Assembly: GCA_028352435.1 (NCBI GenBank)
Contig: JAOMMB010000006.1
Coordinates: 1-53,792, forward strand
Origin: Candidatus Thioglobus sp.
Lineage (GTDB): Bacteria > Pseudomonadota > Gammaproteobacteria > PS1 > Pseudothioglobaceae
Direction: 5' to 3'
Length of the DNA: 53,792 bases
Shown here one piece after another: positions 31,925 to 41,341 of this stretch. The first letter of the stretch is position 1, and each line of letters opens with the position of its first letter. The notes beneath the pieces are model-generated. The model saw only the letters and a program-made list of their open reading frames with translations. It searched no databases and was not told the DNA's origin. Both the position numbers and the translations under genes were made by a program.

Positions 31925-33241
31925 TTATTTGGTGAAGAGCGCAATAGATTCAACGTGGGCAGTTTGAGGGAACATATCCATTACCCCAGCCATATCGAGT
32001 TTATAACCCAGTTCAATTAGTTTAGCCGTGTCGCGAGCAAGTGTTGCAGGATTACAGGACACATACACCAAGCGCTCCACACCTAATTTTGGTAACAGCT
32101 CTACAATTTCAATGGCGCCAGAGCGTGCCGGATCAATAAGTGCCTTATTATAAGTTTTACCTCTGAACCATTCAAAGCCTTTCACCTCTTTAAATAGATC
32201 AGCTTTGTAAAAATCAGCATTGGTTATTGAGTTTTTTTCAGCATTATACTTAGCTCGCTCAATCAAGCCCAAGTCGCCCTCTATACCAACGACATGTTTA
32301 GAATATTTAGCAATGGGCAAGGTGAAATTGCCCAAACCACAAAATAGGTCAATCACTTCATCTTGATCATTAAGCGCCAACATTTCTAGAGCTAGGTTGA
32401 TCATTTTTTGATTTAACTTAAAATTAACCTGAGTAAAGTCAGTCGGTAAAAACTCCATAACAATGTCATGATCAGGGTGTGAATAAGTCAATACTGCAGG
32501 CTTATCTAAGGGTTTAACCGTATCTGCACCACCACTTTGAGTATAAAAAGTAACGTTTAACTCATTAGCGCAATCTAGCAATATTTGCTCATCTTGCTCG
32601 CTAAGTGATTCCAAATGGCGCAAAATTAACACTGTGCTATTTTCAGCTACAGCTACTTCAAGTTGTGGTACTTGTGATTTAATGGAAAGCTTGCCAATGC
32701 ATTCGGCCAGCACTTCAAGATTGTCGCCTAACGAAGGGTGTAATACTTCACAACGGCTCATATTGGTAATGAAACCAGATTTCTTTTCTCTAAAGCCGAC
32801 TAAAACTTTCTCTTTTTTGGCAACATAACGAACGCCTAATCTGGCTTTACGTCGATAGCCCCAGCTTTGTTCTTGTAGCGGAGCAAGCCAGTGTTTTGGT
32901 GCAACTTTAGCTTGGCCAGAAAATGCATCTTTTAACCATTCTGCTTTAGCCTGGATTTGGTCTTCACTAGATAAGTGTTGAAATGAACAGCCACCACAAA
33001 CACCAAACACTTCACATTTTGGCTTGATTCTATTTTCAGCAGGTTTTAGCACCTCAATTACATCAGCTTCTTCAAACTTTGCACGAGAAAAGGTGCGGTC
33101 TGCCCGCACGGTTTCACCAGGCAAGGCGCCACTCACAAAGATAACTTTTTCTTCCAAATGCGCAATGCCTCGACCTTCATGTGACAATGACTCAATGTCT
33201 AATTCGTAAGTTTTGGCCTTTGGCTTTCTTCTTCTACCCAT
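31925..33241 (-). CDS. rlmD: 23S rRNA (uracil(1939)-C5)-methyltransferase RlmD
   Basis: RlmD (RumA) methylates U1939 of 23S rRNA using SAM. The 438-residue protein has an N-terminal TRAM domain (about 8-65) and the [4Fe-4S]-binding cysteines in CEVFGVCGGCSFQHL. Its methyltransferase motifs are DLFCGLGNFTLPIA, LIDPARSGA and VSCNPATLARD, the last holding the nucleophilic cysteine. It lies 16 bp after glcF and 9 bp before the YkuD gene, linking the two halves of the long run. Confidence 0.96.
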   Translation of the reverse strand: MGRRRKPKAKTYELDIESLSHEGRGIAHLEEKVIFVSGALPGETVRADRTFSRAKFEEADVIEVLKPAENRIKPKCEVFGVCGGCSFQHLSSEDQIQAKAEWLKDAFSGQAKVAPKHWLAPLQEQSWGYRRKARLGVRYVAKKEKVLVGFREKKSGFITNMSRCEVLHPSLGDNLEVLAECIGKLSIKSQVPQLEVAVAENSTVLILRHLESLSEQDEQILLDCANELNVTFYTQSGGADTVKPLDKPAVLTYSHPDHDIVMEFLPTDFTQVNFKLNQKMINLALEMLALNDQDEVIDLFCGLGNFTLPIAKYSKHVVGIEGDLGLIERAKYNAEKNSITNADFYKADLFKEVKGFEWFRGKTYNKALIDPARSGAIEIVELLPKLGVERLVYVSCNPATLARDTAKLIELGYKLDMAGVMDMFPQTAHVESIALFTK

Positions 33242-33257
33242 GATGCTCTTTGGCTAA

Positions 33258-34391
33258 TTAATTGGTCTGATTATCCAATAATTCCACCCAATGTTTAACG
33301 GGAATTTCACTGTCTTTTTGTAAATGCATTAAACAGCCAATATTTGCCGTTACTATCATCTCTGGATTAGAAGCTTTAAGATTATTGATTTTATTAGTCT
33401 TAAGCCGTTTTGAAAGATCCGGCTGGAAAATTGAATACGTGCCTGCCGAGCCACAACACAAATGGGAGTCTTTAACGGGGGCTGGCGAATAACCTAGAGA
33501 ATCTAGAATTGAATTAACCAATCCTGCTAATTTTTGACCATGTTGGAGCGTACAAGGCTCATGATATGAAATATTAGCCTGCTCCAACTCAAGTTTAGAC
33601 AAATCTTTATCAATTAAAAATTCAGCAATATCTTGGGTTTTGTTAGAGATCTCTTGTGCTTTTTGGTAGTAATCATCTCCCTGTGTAAATAGTGAAGCAT
33701 AATCTTTCACCATTAGCCCGCAACCACTAGCACTAGAAATAATCGTATCAACATCAAACTCTATCCAAGTATCAATATTCGATTTAATTTTGATCAGTGC
33801 ATCGTGTTCAGCACTAAGATGCTGATCTACTGCACCACAACATTGTTTTTGTGGAGTTTCAATGGCTTCAAAGCCTAATTTTGCTAAAATATTCTTAATA
33901 CTATGATTAATATTAGGCGCAAGCACAGGCTGCACACAGCCACCTAATAGTAAAACTTTTTTACTATTGACAATTGGCTCGACAGCCTCACCTTGTTTTT
34001 TTGAATGTCTGGAAATACGTCCAATCGGATTAAAAAGCACTGGCGTTGTTAAAAGTTTACGTATTGAATAACGCATTGCTTTTTGCCAAACAGGTCTTTT
34101 TTGTTCAACAAACTCTCTACCGATATCGATCAACTTTCCATATTCAACTCCCGAAGGGCATGTGGTTTCACAAGCTCTACAAGTAAGACAACGATCTAGG
34201 TGCTTAATACTTTCACCAGAGAAATAATTTTTCTCAAGAGAAGATTTGATCAGATAAATACGTCCACGTGGAGAGTCGAGCTCTGAACCAAGTAATTGAT
34301 ATGTAGGGCAAGTAGCCAAGCAGAATCCACAATGCACACATTTTCGAATAATTTCATTTGCTTTAAAATTAGCAATCTGATTTGTTTGCAT
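33258..34391 (-). CDS. glcF: glycolate oxidase iron-sulfur subunit GlcF
   Basis: GlcF is the electron-transfer subunit of the GlcDEF glycolate oxidase. Two 4Fe-4S ferredoxin motifs are near the N-terminus (CVHCGFCLATCPTY and CLTCRACETTCPSG). Two CCG domains follow (GGCVQPVLAP...QCCGA and SYHEPCTLQHGQ...HLCCGSAGTY). At 377 residues it is slightly shorter than E. coli GlcF (407). Its ATG overlaps the glcE stop codon (TAATG), so the subunits are translationally coupled. Confidence 0.94.
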   Translation of the reverse strand: MQTNQIANFKANEIIRKCVHCGFCLATCPTYQLLGSELDSPRGRIYLIKSSLEKNYFSGESIKHLDRCLTCRACETTCPSGVEYGKLIDIGREFVEQKRPVWQKAMRYSIRKLLTTPVLFNPIGRISRHSKKQGEAVEPIVNSKKVLLLGGCVQPVLAPNINHSIKNILAKLGFEAIETPQKQCCGAVDQHLSAEHDALIKIKSNIDTWIEFDVDTIISSASGCGLMVKDYASLFTQGDDYYQKAQEISNKTQDIAEFLIDKDLSKLELEQANISYHEPCTLQHGQKLAGLVNSILDSLGYSPAPVKDSHLCCGSAGTYSIFQPDLSKRLKTNKINNLKASNPEMIVTANIGCLMHLQKDSEIPVKHWVELLDNQTN

Positions 34392-34924
34392 TAATTAAAT
34401 ATTCCTCTTGGATCAAATACTGCTTTTAGTCGATTTTCAATTACTTCACGCAGCGCTGAACGCTCAACTGTTTTAATTCGAGACTTAAGCTCTCCCACAT
34501 AATTACGCGGCATTACTTTAAAGCTAATTTGAGTAACAACAGCCAATTGGCCTTTTGAACCAATCAGCATTCTAGCGACGTCATAACCAGCCACATTTTT
34601 CATCACTTGCCCGCCAAAATTTAGCAATTCACCCGACCCATCAATAATCTGCACACCAAGAACACTGTCAGATAAATCTTGCGCACCATTAGCATAAGCA
34701 GCGCCAATGCTTTGCTCTTGATTTTCAACATAAAATGGCAACACTTGATCATTTTTAGCAAGCACCTTACAAATTTCGGCAATGGGTGTACTAGCCTTAA
34801 CCGTAATAACCAACTCTTCTGAGAAATACTCCTCAACACCCGTATGATTTAGCCAGCTACTAGTAATATGAAGACCGTTGGATGATTTAATTTCTTCTTG
34901 TAACTTTGAAAGGTTATCTGACAT
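34391..34924 (-). CDS. glcE: glycolate oxidase subunit GlcE, internally shortened
   Basis: GlcE is the second FAD-domain subunit of GlcDEF. This copy has only 177 residues, about half the E. coli length (350). The part present covers the later FAD-binding domain (ELVITVKASTPIAEI, then FGGQVMKNVAGYDVARMLIGSKGQLAVVTQISFKVMP). It then jumps straight to the family's C-terminal tail (RLKAVFDPRGIFN), skipping the cap domain of about 150 residues. Both ends abut neighbours through TAATG overlaps, so no fragment is hidden nearby and no frameshift is involved. It is probably functional as a compact subunit. Confidence 0.88.
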   Translation of the reverse strand: MSDNLSKLQEEIKSSNGLHITSSWLNHTGVEEYFSEELVITVKASTPIAEICKVLAKNDQVLPFYVENQEQSIGAAYANGAQDLSDSVLGVQIIDGSGELLNFGGQVMKNVAGYDVARMLIGSKGQLAVVTQISFKVMPRNYVGELKSRIKTVERSALREVIENRLKAVFDPRGIFN

Positions 34925-36354
34925 TAGAATCGCTCCAGTTCAGGATGAGGTAGCTGCCCATGATGAACATGCATTGCACCCAGTTCTGCACATCTATGCA
35001 ACTCAGGAATTGCTTTACCAGGATTGAGCAATAATTCTGGATCAAACACAGCTTTGATTTGATGAAAAATCTCTAATTCTTTATCATTGAACTGATGACA
35101 CATGGCATCTAACTTTTCTACACCAACGCCATGTTCACCAGTAATACTGCCGCCCATATCTACACTTAATCTTAAAATTTCGGTGCCAAATTCTTCAGTT
35201 TTTTCAAGCTCACCTGGAATATTTGCATCATACAAAATTAAAGGGTGTAGATTGCCGTCACCCGCATGAAAAACATTGGCCACTCTAAGTTTGTATTTTT
35301 TAGATAACGTGTTAATTTTTTCTAGCATATCAGCTAAGTGGCGCCTTGGAATCGTGCCATCCATACAATAATAGTCAGGAGATAATCGTCCTACAGCAGG
35401 AAAGGCAGACTTGCGGCCTTTCCATAAATCCAAGCGCTCTTTTTCGTTGTTTGATACCTTAATACTAGATGCAGATGATAAAACTTTTAAAACCACCTCG
35501 AGCTCAGCCTGAACTTCAGATTCTGAACCATCTAATTCGCACAATAATAATGCTTGCGCCTCTAGTGGATAACCCACTTTAGCAAAGCCTTCTGCGGCTT
35601 CAATGGCAAAACTGTCCATCATTTCAAGACCAGCTGGAATAATACCTGCTTTAATAATTTCAGCCACTGAATTGGCGCAATCACGCACCGAATCAAACCC
35701 AGCCATTACCACCCTGGCTAATTTTGGCGTTCGAGTCAGCTTGACTGTAATCTCTACAATAACGCCTAGTAAACCTTCAGATCCATTCATGACTGCTAAC
35801 AAGCCAAGCCCTTGATCATCTCTAGATAAAACCAATTCTTCACCATTAATGGTTAAGATTTTAACTGCCTCAACATTATGCACAGTCAAGCCATACTTTA
35901 AACAATGTACGCCACCTGAATTTTCAGCTACATTACCGCCAATGCTACAAGCTATTTGACTAGAAGGATCCGGTGCATAATACAAACCATGCTCAGCAAC
36001 TGCTTCACTAATAGCAATATTTCGCACACCTGGTTCCAGTACGGCTAATTGGTTTTCAACATCGACAGATTTAATCTTATTAAGCTTTGACAAACCTAGC
36101 ACAATTGATTGTGCCAAAGGCATTGCACCGCCTGCTAAACCTGTACCTGCACCGCGGGTAACAACTGGCGTGTTGTGCTGCTTGCAAATTTTTAAAACCT
36201 GCTTAATTTGTTCAACCGTTTCTGGCAATACAACTGCCAAAGGTTTTTGTCGATAAACACTTAGCCCGTCACATTCAAATGGGCGCGTATTCTCTTCACC
36301 AACTAAGACAATGTTTTTTGGTAGTTTTTGTAACAACTCATCAATCACTTTCAT
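34924..36354 (-). CDS. glcD: glycolate oxidase FAD subunit GlcD
   Basis: GlcD is the catalytic FAD-linked subunit of glycolate oxidase, converting glycolate to glyoxylate at the inner membrane. The 476-residue protein has the FAD-binding PCMH domain (VTRGAGTGLAGGAMPLAQS, DPSSQIACSIGGNVAENSGG). Its C-terminal FAD-oxidase domain has NVFHAGDGNLHPLILYD and the terminal GGSITGEHGVGVEKL with the conserved histidine. It begins 20 bp after the FMN-type 2-hydroxy-acid oxidase and overlaps glcE by one base. Confidence 0.95.
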   Translation of the reverse strand: MKVIDELLQKLPKNIVLVGEENTRPFECDGLSVYRQKPLAVVLPETVEQIKQVLKICKQHNTPVVTRGAGTGLAGGAMPLAQSIVLGLSKLNKIKSVDVENQLAVLEPGVRNIAISEAVAEHGLYYAPDPSSQIACSIGGNVAENSGGVHCLKYGLTVHNVEAVKILTINGEELVLSRDDQGLGLLAVMNGSEGLLGVIVEITVKLTRTPKLARVVMAGFDSVRDCANSVAEIIKAGIIPAGLEMMDSFAIEAAEGFAKVGYPLEAQALLLCELDGSESEVQAELEVVLKVLSSASSIKVSNNEKERLDLWKGRKSAFPAVGRLSPDYYCMDGTIPRRHLADMLEKINTLSKKYKLRVANVFHAGDGNLHPLILYDANIPGELEKTEEFGTEILRLSVDMGGSITGEHGVGVEKLDAMCHQFNDKELEIFHQIKAVFDPELLLNPGKAIPELHRCAELGAMHVHHGQLPHPELERF

Positions 36355-36374
36355 GTTTATAAATTATAGTCAAT

Positions 36375-37532
36375 TTATTTATTGATTAAATGGTTTGGAA
36401 GGTCTTGCACTTTTTCACAGCCAACTTGCTCCATGACTTGTTGTAACTGGCGTTTGAGCATTGTGAAAGTATGATTCCCTCCCCTTTTTCCAAGGGCACT
36501 AACGCCGTACATTGGCGCTCTACCAACAAAAGTAAAGTCTGCACCCGAGGCCAACGTATTTGCAATATCAGGTCCTGAGCGCATACCCGAATCCATCATT
36601 ATCTTTATTTTTCCTTTATACCGTTGCAACCCACCAAGCGCATTAATTGTAGATTGGCCACTGTCAAGTTGACGACCACCATGATTTGATACAATTAAGC
36701 CATCAAGCCCGAGCTTAACAGCTATATCTACCTCTTCAAGATTGACAATTCCTTTGATAACCAAGTTGCCCTTCCAAGCATCTCTCAAAGATTTAATTTT
36801 GTCTTGAGTTAAACGCCCTGAAAAAGTTTTATCCATAAACATCCCCAGATGCTTTATACCTAAACCTTTTGGAATATATGACTTCATTGTTTTAAACTCT
36901 GGGGCTCCAGATGCAAGCTGGGACATTGACCATGTCGGATGAGTACACATTTGAAATATATTATCTAGTGTCATTTTTGGAGGAATAGATAATCCGTTTT
37001 TTATCTCCTTAGGTCGGTAAGCAAAAGTAGGTGTATCTGCCAAGATTACCAGCGTTCTACAACCCGCATCCCAAGCACGACTCAGTAACTTATCTCTTAA
37101 ATCATTATCAAATGGATGGTATAGCTGAAACCAGAACTTACTCTGCGTTATATTTGCCACTGTTTCAATACTAGCAGTGCTAACTGTGGAAAGTATAAAT
37201 GGAAGATTGTGATCAGAGGCAGCCTGGGCAAGAATTTCACAAGATTTTGGCCACATTAAACCTTGAAGTCCGATTGGCGCCATACCAAAAGGTGCATCAT
37301 ACGTTTCACCAAATAACTCTGTTTTCATGTTCGCACTTTTGAAATCACGAAGATAATATGGCTGTAATTGAATATCCCTAATCTCTTTAGTATTACGCTG
37401 TAAGTTTATTTCAGAAAAACAGCCACCATCTAAATATTCAAATGCAAACTTTGGCATGCGCTGTTTTGCCTTAATACGCAATGCATCGACACTAGGATAA
37501 TTGCTATCAAAATAATCTGTCATATTTGGCAC
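36375..37532 (-). CDS. FMN-dependent alpha-hydroxy-acid oxidase/dehydrogenase (LldD/glycolate oxidase family)
   Basis: The 385-residue protein is a TIM-barrel flavoenzyme that oxidises L-2-hydroxy acids such as L-lactate or glycolate. The conserved FEYLDGG near the start contains the first active-site tyrosine. PFGMAPIGLQGL and the signature VSNHGGRQLDSG, with the catalytic histidine and arginine, follow. MMDSGMRSGPDIANTLASGAD completes the FMN phosphate site. Substrate cannot be fixed from the sequence. Its position 20 bp before glcD, and divergent from a glyoxylate aminotransferase, suggests glycolate or a related C2/C3 acid. Confidence 0.92.
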   Translation of the reverse strand: MPNMTDYFDSNYPSVDALRIKAKQRMPKFAFEYLDGGCFSEINLQRNTKEIRDIQLQPYYLRDFKSANMKTELFGETYDAPFGMAPIGLQGLMWPKSCEILAQAASDHNLPFILSTVSTASIETVANITQSKFWFQLYHPFDNDLRDKLLSRAWDAGCRTLVILADTPTFAYRPKEIKNGLSIPPKMTLDNIFQMCTHPTWSMSQLASGAPEFKTMKSYIPKGLGIKHLGMFMDKTFSGRLTQDKIKSLRDAWKGNLVIKGIVNLEEVDIAVKLGLDGLIVSNHGGRQLDSGQSTINALGGLQRYKGKIKIMMDSGMRSGPDIANTLASGADFTFVGRAPMYGVSALGKRGGNHTFTMLKRQLQQVMEQVGCEKVQDLPNHLINK

Positions 37533-37668
37533 CCTACTTTTACTTAAGTTTTCCGTTTAAACTTGTTATCACGGCTAATATATTTTAGTTTCTACTACAG
37601 AAAAATCAAAGCTAAATACCCTTATCCAAAGCGCCAGATAATTTAATAAAAAACCATGAACAATTAAT

Positions 37669-37674
37669 TATAAT
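37669..37674 (+). promoter_or_regulatory. candidate -10 of the aminotransferase gene
   Basis: TATAAT lies 34 bp before the aminotransferase ATG in the 175-bp divergent gap. No convincing -35 is present at the right distance, so an activator may be required. Confidence 0.45.
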
Positions 37675-37707
37675 ATCCTACTTGAACTTTTTAAACAATT
37701 AGAAACT

Positions 37708-38823
37708 ATGAAATCATTTAATCCGCCTATCCGAACTCTAATGGGTCCCGGGCCTTCTGATGTACATCCTAGAATTTTATCAGCAATGGCTCGTCCTACA
37801 ATTGGCCATTTAGACCCTGCTTTTGTTGGCATGATGAATGAAACTAAAGAAGGCTTAAAGTACATTTTTCAAACTGAAAATGAACTAACAATGCCTGTTT
37901 CTGCGCCAGGCTCTGCCGGCATGGAAACTTGCTTTGCCAACTTGGTTGAACCAGGTGATAAAGTAATTGTCTGTATCAATGGTGTGTTTGGTATGCGCAT
38001 GAAAGAAAACATTACGCGTTTTGGTGGTATCGCAGTTGTTGTTGAAGATGCTTGGGGTACAGCGGTATCGACGGATAAAGTTGAAGAAGCCTTAAAAGAA
38101 AATTCAGATGCTAAAATTTTGGCTTTTGTCCATGCAGAAACTTCTACTGGTGCAAGATCTGATGCTAAAACACTTTGTAAAATGGCTCATGATAATGATT
38201 GCGTTACCATTGTAGATGCGGTTACTTCCCTAGTAGGCTCTGAATTACGTGTGGACGAGTGGGGAATTGATGCTATTTATTCAGGTACTCAAAAATGCTT
38301 ATCAGCTATGCCTGGTATCTCGCCTGTTAGTTTTAGCGAGCGCGCTCTAACTAAAGTTAAAAATCGTACAATCCCTGTTACTTCTTGGTTCTTAGATCTA
38401 AATTTGGTTATGGGCTATTGGGGCGAAGGTGCTAAAAGAACTTATCATCATACTGCACCCGTAAACACGCTTTATGGTTTACATGAATCTTTAGTAATGA
38501 TTGCAGATGAAGGGCTAGAAAACTCTTGGGCTCGTCATCAAAAAAATCATGAAGAGCTAAAGAGTGGTCTTGAAGCGATGGGTATTAAATTCTTAGTTGA
38601 TGAAGCAGATCGCCTTCCACAACTTAACTCCGTCTTTATTCCTGAAGGAGTAGATGATGCTCAAGTTCGCTCAACATTGCTTAACGATTACAACTTAGAA
38701 ATCGGTGCAGGACTTGGTGCTTATGCAGGTAAAGTATGGCGTATTGGTCTTATGGGTCATTCTTCTAGAAAAGAGAATATCACCTTGTTTTTAGCTGCAT
38801 TAAAAGCGACATTAGGAAAATAA
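37708..38823 (+). CDS. alanine/serine-glyoxylate aminotransferase
   Basis: This is a class V PLP aminotransferase of 371 residues. GPGPSDVHPRIL at the start, SAPGSAGMETCFANL for PLP binding, HAETSTGARSD, VDAVTSLVGSEL and the PLP lysine at 196 (YSGTQKCLSAMPG) are all typical of AGXT/serine-glyoxylate transaminases, which turn glyoxylate into glycine. It faces away from the glycolate oxidase genes, sharing a 175-bp gap with them, and would use the glyoxylate they make. The amino donor (Ala, Ser or other) cannot be told from the sequence. Confidence 0.92.
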   Translation: MKSFNPPIRTLMGPGPSDVHPRILSAMARPTIGHLDPAFVGMMNETKEGLKYIFQTENELTMPVSAPGSAGMETCFANLVEPGDKVIVCINGVFGMRMKENITRFGGIAVVVEDAWGTAVSTDKVEEALKENSDAKILAFVHAETSTGARSDAKTLCKMAHDNDCVTIVDAVTSLVGSELRVDEWGIDAIYSGTQKCLSAMPGISPVSFSERALTKVKNRTIPVTSWFLDLNLVMGYWGEGAKRTYHHTAPVNTLYGLHESLVMIADEGLENSWARHQKNHEELKSGLEAMGIKFLVDEADRLPQLNSVFIPEGVDDAQVRSTLLNDYNLEIGAGLGAYAGKVWRIGLMGHSSRKENITLFLAALKATLGK

Positions 38824-38838
38824 GCTAACAAGTTAAAC

Positions 38839-38872
38839 AAAAAAAGGCGACCTGAAAGGGTCGCCTTTTTTT
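38839..38872. terminator. terminator between the aminotransferase and ferredoxin genes
   Basis: The stem GGCGACC (38846-38852) / GGTCGCC (38859-38865), extended by A and T runs on either side, gives U tracts in both directions. It separates the convergent aminotransferase and ferredoxin genes. Confidence 0.9.
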
Positions 38873-38885
38873 GGGTAAATGCTTA

Positions 38886-39140
<255 letters not shown>

Positions 39141-39241
39141 TCAATAATAAATTAAGCAATATTTTACCGTATTGTTGTCCTTATTTTAATTGTGTTTTGA
39201 GGTATCATCAATGGCTTTATTTATTAAGTAAAAATATCATA

Positions 39242-40240
39242 ATGTTGCGTCTATTTATTCTTTTATCAGCCACCTTAATATCACTTCCTTCTCAGGCAAA
39301 ACTTGCTGATGGCCTGTATGCAAATCTACATACTAATCAGGGCGATATTATTGTCCAACTTGAGTTTGAAAAAACCCCTTTAACTGTGATTAATTTTGTG
39401 GGTTTAGCAGAAGGCAAAAAAAATTCAAACATTCAAATTGGCAAACCTTTTTATAATGGATTGAAATTTCACCGTGTGATTGATAATTTCATGATTCAAG
39501 GTGGTGACCCACAAGGCAATGGTACAGGCGGTCCAGGGTATAAATTTAATGATGAAATTACCGATTTGTCTCATGACAGTGCTGGTATTTTATCTATGGC
39601 AAATTCTGGCCCTAACACTAACGGTTCTCAATTTTTTATTACCCATAGGGCAACCCCTTGGCTTGATAAAAAACACACTGTATTCGGCCATGTTGTTGAA
39701 GGCATGAGCGTGGTTAACAACATTAAAAAAGACGATTTCATACGCAAAATAAAGATCATTCGTATCGGTGAAAAGGCCAACCAATTTAAAGCTGATGAAG
39801 CTGCTTTTAATCTAGAGAATGATGAGCATTCCAACAAGGAATTAAAAAAACTTGTTGCTAAAAAAGCCAAACTTTTAAAGTTTGCTAACGATAACTACCC
39901 TAATTCTAAAATCACTGAGAAGGGTCATTTTGTTGAAATAAACCAAACAGGTCTTGGCGACAAACCTAACAAAGGTGACTTAGTCAAAGTTAATCTTTCA
40001 ATCGATATAGATGATGGTACAAATATGCGAAAAGCTGGAGACCCGCTACCTTTTGCTGCAGGGTCAGGTTCAATTATCAGTATTATCGATACCTCTGTAT
40101 TAGAAATGACAATGGGTGAAAAACGCACACTGATAGCGCCTTATTCTCAAATTTATGGAGACACTAAGCGTGGTGGATTATCATCAGATGCCATTTTAAT
40201 CTTTCAGTTAGAATTAATTTCTATTAACGATATCCAGTAA
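39242..40240 (+). CDS. two-domain peptidyl-prolyl isomerase (cyclophilin-FKBP fusion), exported
   Basis: The frame extends upstream to 39197, but the ATG at 39242 gives a signal peptide (MLRLFILLSATLISLPSQA) and 332 residues. About 24-175 is a cyclophilin domain (FHRVIDNFMIQGGDPQGNGTGG, SMANSGPNTNGSQFFIT). After a Lys-rich linker, the last 110 residues look like an FKBP-type domain (KGDLVKVNLSID, LEMTMGEKRTLIAPYSQIYG, LIFQLELISI). Both classes catalyse proline isomerisation, and a fused periplasmic enzyme would act on secreted or outer-membrane proteins. It is followed by mraY after 6 bp. Confidence 0.88.
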   Translation: MLRLFILLSATLISLPSQAKLADGLYANLHTNQGDIIVQLEFEKTPLTVINFVGLAEGKKNSNIQIGKPFYNGLKFHRVIDNFMIQGGDPQGNGTGGPGYKFNDEITDLSHDSAGILSMANSGPNTNGSQFFITHRATPWLDKKHTVFGHVVEGMSVVNNIKKDDFIRKIKIIRIGEKANQFKADEAAFNLENDEHSNKELKKLVAKKAKLLKFANDNYPNSKITEKGHFVEINQTGLGDKPNKGDLVKVNLSIDIDDGTNMRKAGDPLPFAAGSGSIISIIDTSVLEMTMGEKRTLIAPYSQIYGDTKRGGLSSDAILIFQLELISINDIQ

Positions 40241-40246
40241 AGTCTT

Positions 40247-41332
40247 ATGTTTTTAGAATTTATCACCCTATTAACCCAATTCGATTCTGGATTTGGTGTT
40301 CTTACTTATTTAACCCTTAGAGCGGTTTTAGCCATGCTTGCCGCATTATTAATCAGTCTAGCATTAGGTCATTATTTTATTGATAAATTACACCATTATC
40401 AGATTGGCCAAGTGATTAGAGCTGATGGTCCGCAGTCTCATCTGAGTAAATCAGGCACGCCAACAATGGGTGGTGTTATGATTCTTTTCTCTTTCATTGT
40501 TAGCTCATTAATATGGGCTGATTGGTCAAGCCTATATTTATGGGTTGTACTTACTACTGCTGTAATATTTGGCGGCATTGGATTCATAGATGACTACCTT
40601 AAAATCAAACACAAATCTTCTGATGGTCTAAGCTCTCGCCAAAAAATACTAGGTCAATCTTTAGGTGCTATCGCCATTGGCCTTTGGATTGCACTAGAAT
40701 CCACCAACCCTATCCAAACTGAACTGCTCATTCCTTTTGTTAAAGATACAACGCTTTCACTTGGTCTTATTGGATTCTTGATATTAACTTATCTTGTAAT
40801 GGTTGGATCATCTAATGCTGTTAATCTTACTGATGGATTAGATGGGTTGGCCATCATGCCTGTTATTCTTATTTCCAGTGCTTTAGCGTTGTTTGCCTAT
40901 ATCAGTGGTAACTACAATTTTTCAACGTATCTTAATATGTCATTTATGCCTGGTACAGGTGAATTGTTTGTCATTTGTAGCGCTCTAGTTGGTGCGGGAC
41001 TTGGATTCTTATGGTTTAATACTTACCCTGCTGAAATTTTTATGGGTGACGTCGGTTCTTTAGCACTCGGTGCTATTTTGGCTGTGATTGCTATTTTATT
41101 GCGTCAAGAGATTTTGCTATTTATTATGGGTGGTGTTTTTGTGGCAGAAACATTGTCTGTTATCATTCAAGTCGCTTATTACAAACGTACTAAAAAACGC
41201 TTCTTCTTGATGGCGCCTCTTCATCATCATTTTGAACAAAAAGGTGTTTCAGAGCCTAAGATTATTGTGCGTTTTTGGATGGTCACTCTAATCTTAGTAC
41301 TCGTTAGCCTTGCTTCAATCAAGATACGTTAA
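40247..41332 (+). CDS. mraY: phospho-N-acetylmuramoyl-pentapeptide-transferase
   Basis: MraY makes lipid I from UDP-MurNAc-pentapeptide and undecaprenyl phosphate at the inner membrane. The 361-residue protein has about ten membrane segments. The conserved catalytic motifs are [19 protein letters not shown], the nucleophile region [18 protein letters not shown] and [11 protein letters not shown]. The [11 protein letters not shown] motif near residue 65 is also typical. It is unusually placed outside any mur/fts cluster, between the PPIase and dCMP deaminase genes. Confidence 0.97.
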   Translation: MFLEFITLLTQFDSGFGVLTYLTLRAVLAMLAALLISLALGHYFIDKLHHYQIGQVIRADGPQSHLSKSGTPTMGGVMILFSFIVSSLIWADWSSLYLWVVLTTAVIFGGIGFIDDYLKIKHKSSDGLSSRQKILGQSLGAIAIGLWIALESTNPIQTELLIPFVKDTTLSLGLIGFLILTYLVMVGSSNAVNLTDGLDGLAIMPVILISSALALFAYISGNYNFSTYLNMSFMPGTGELFVICSALVGAGLGFLWFNTYPAEIFMGDVGSLALGAILAVIAILLRQEILLFIMGGVFVAETLSVIIQVAYYKRTKKRFFLMAPLHHHFEQKGVSEPKIIVRFWMVTLILVLVSLASIKIR

Positions 41333-41341
41333 AATACACAA

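Noticed and set aside
34391-34924. glcE considered as a frameshifted or broken gene
   Set aside because: The conserved C-terminal tail is present in frame and both junctions are tight TAATG overlaps, leaving no remnant; an internal deletion fits better.
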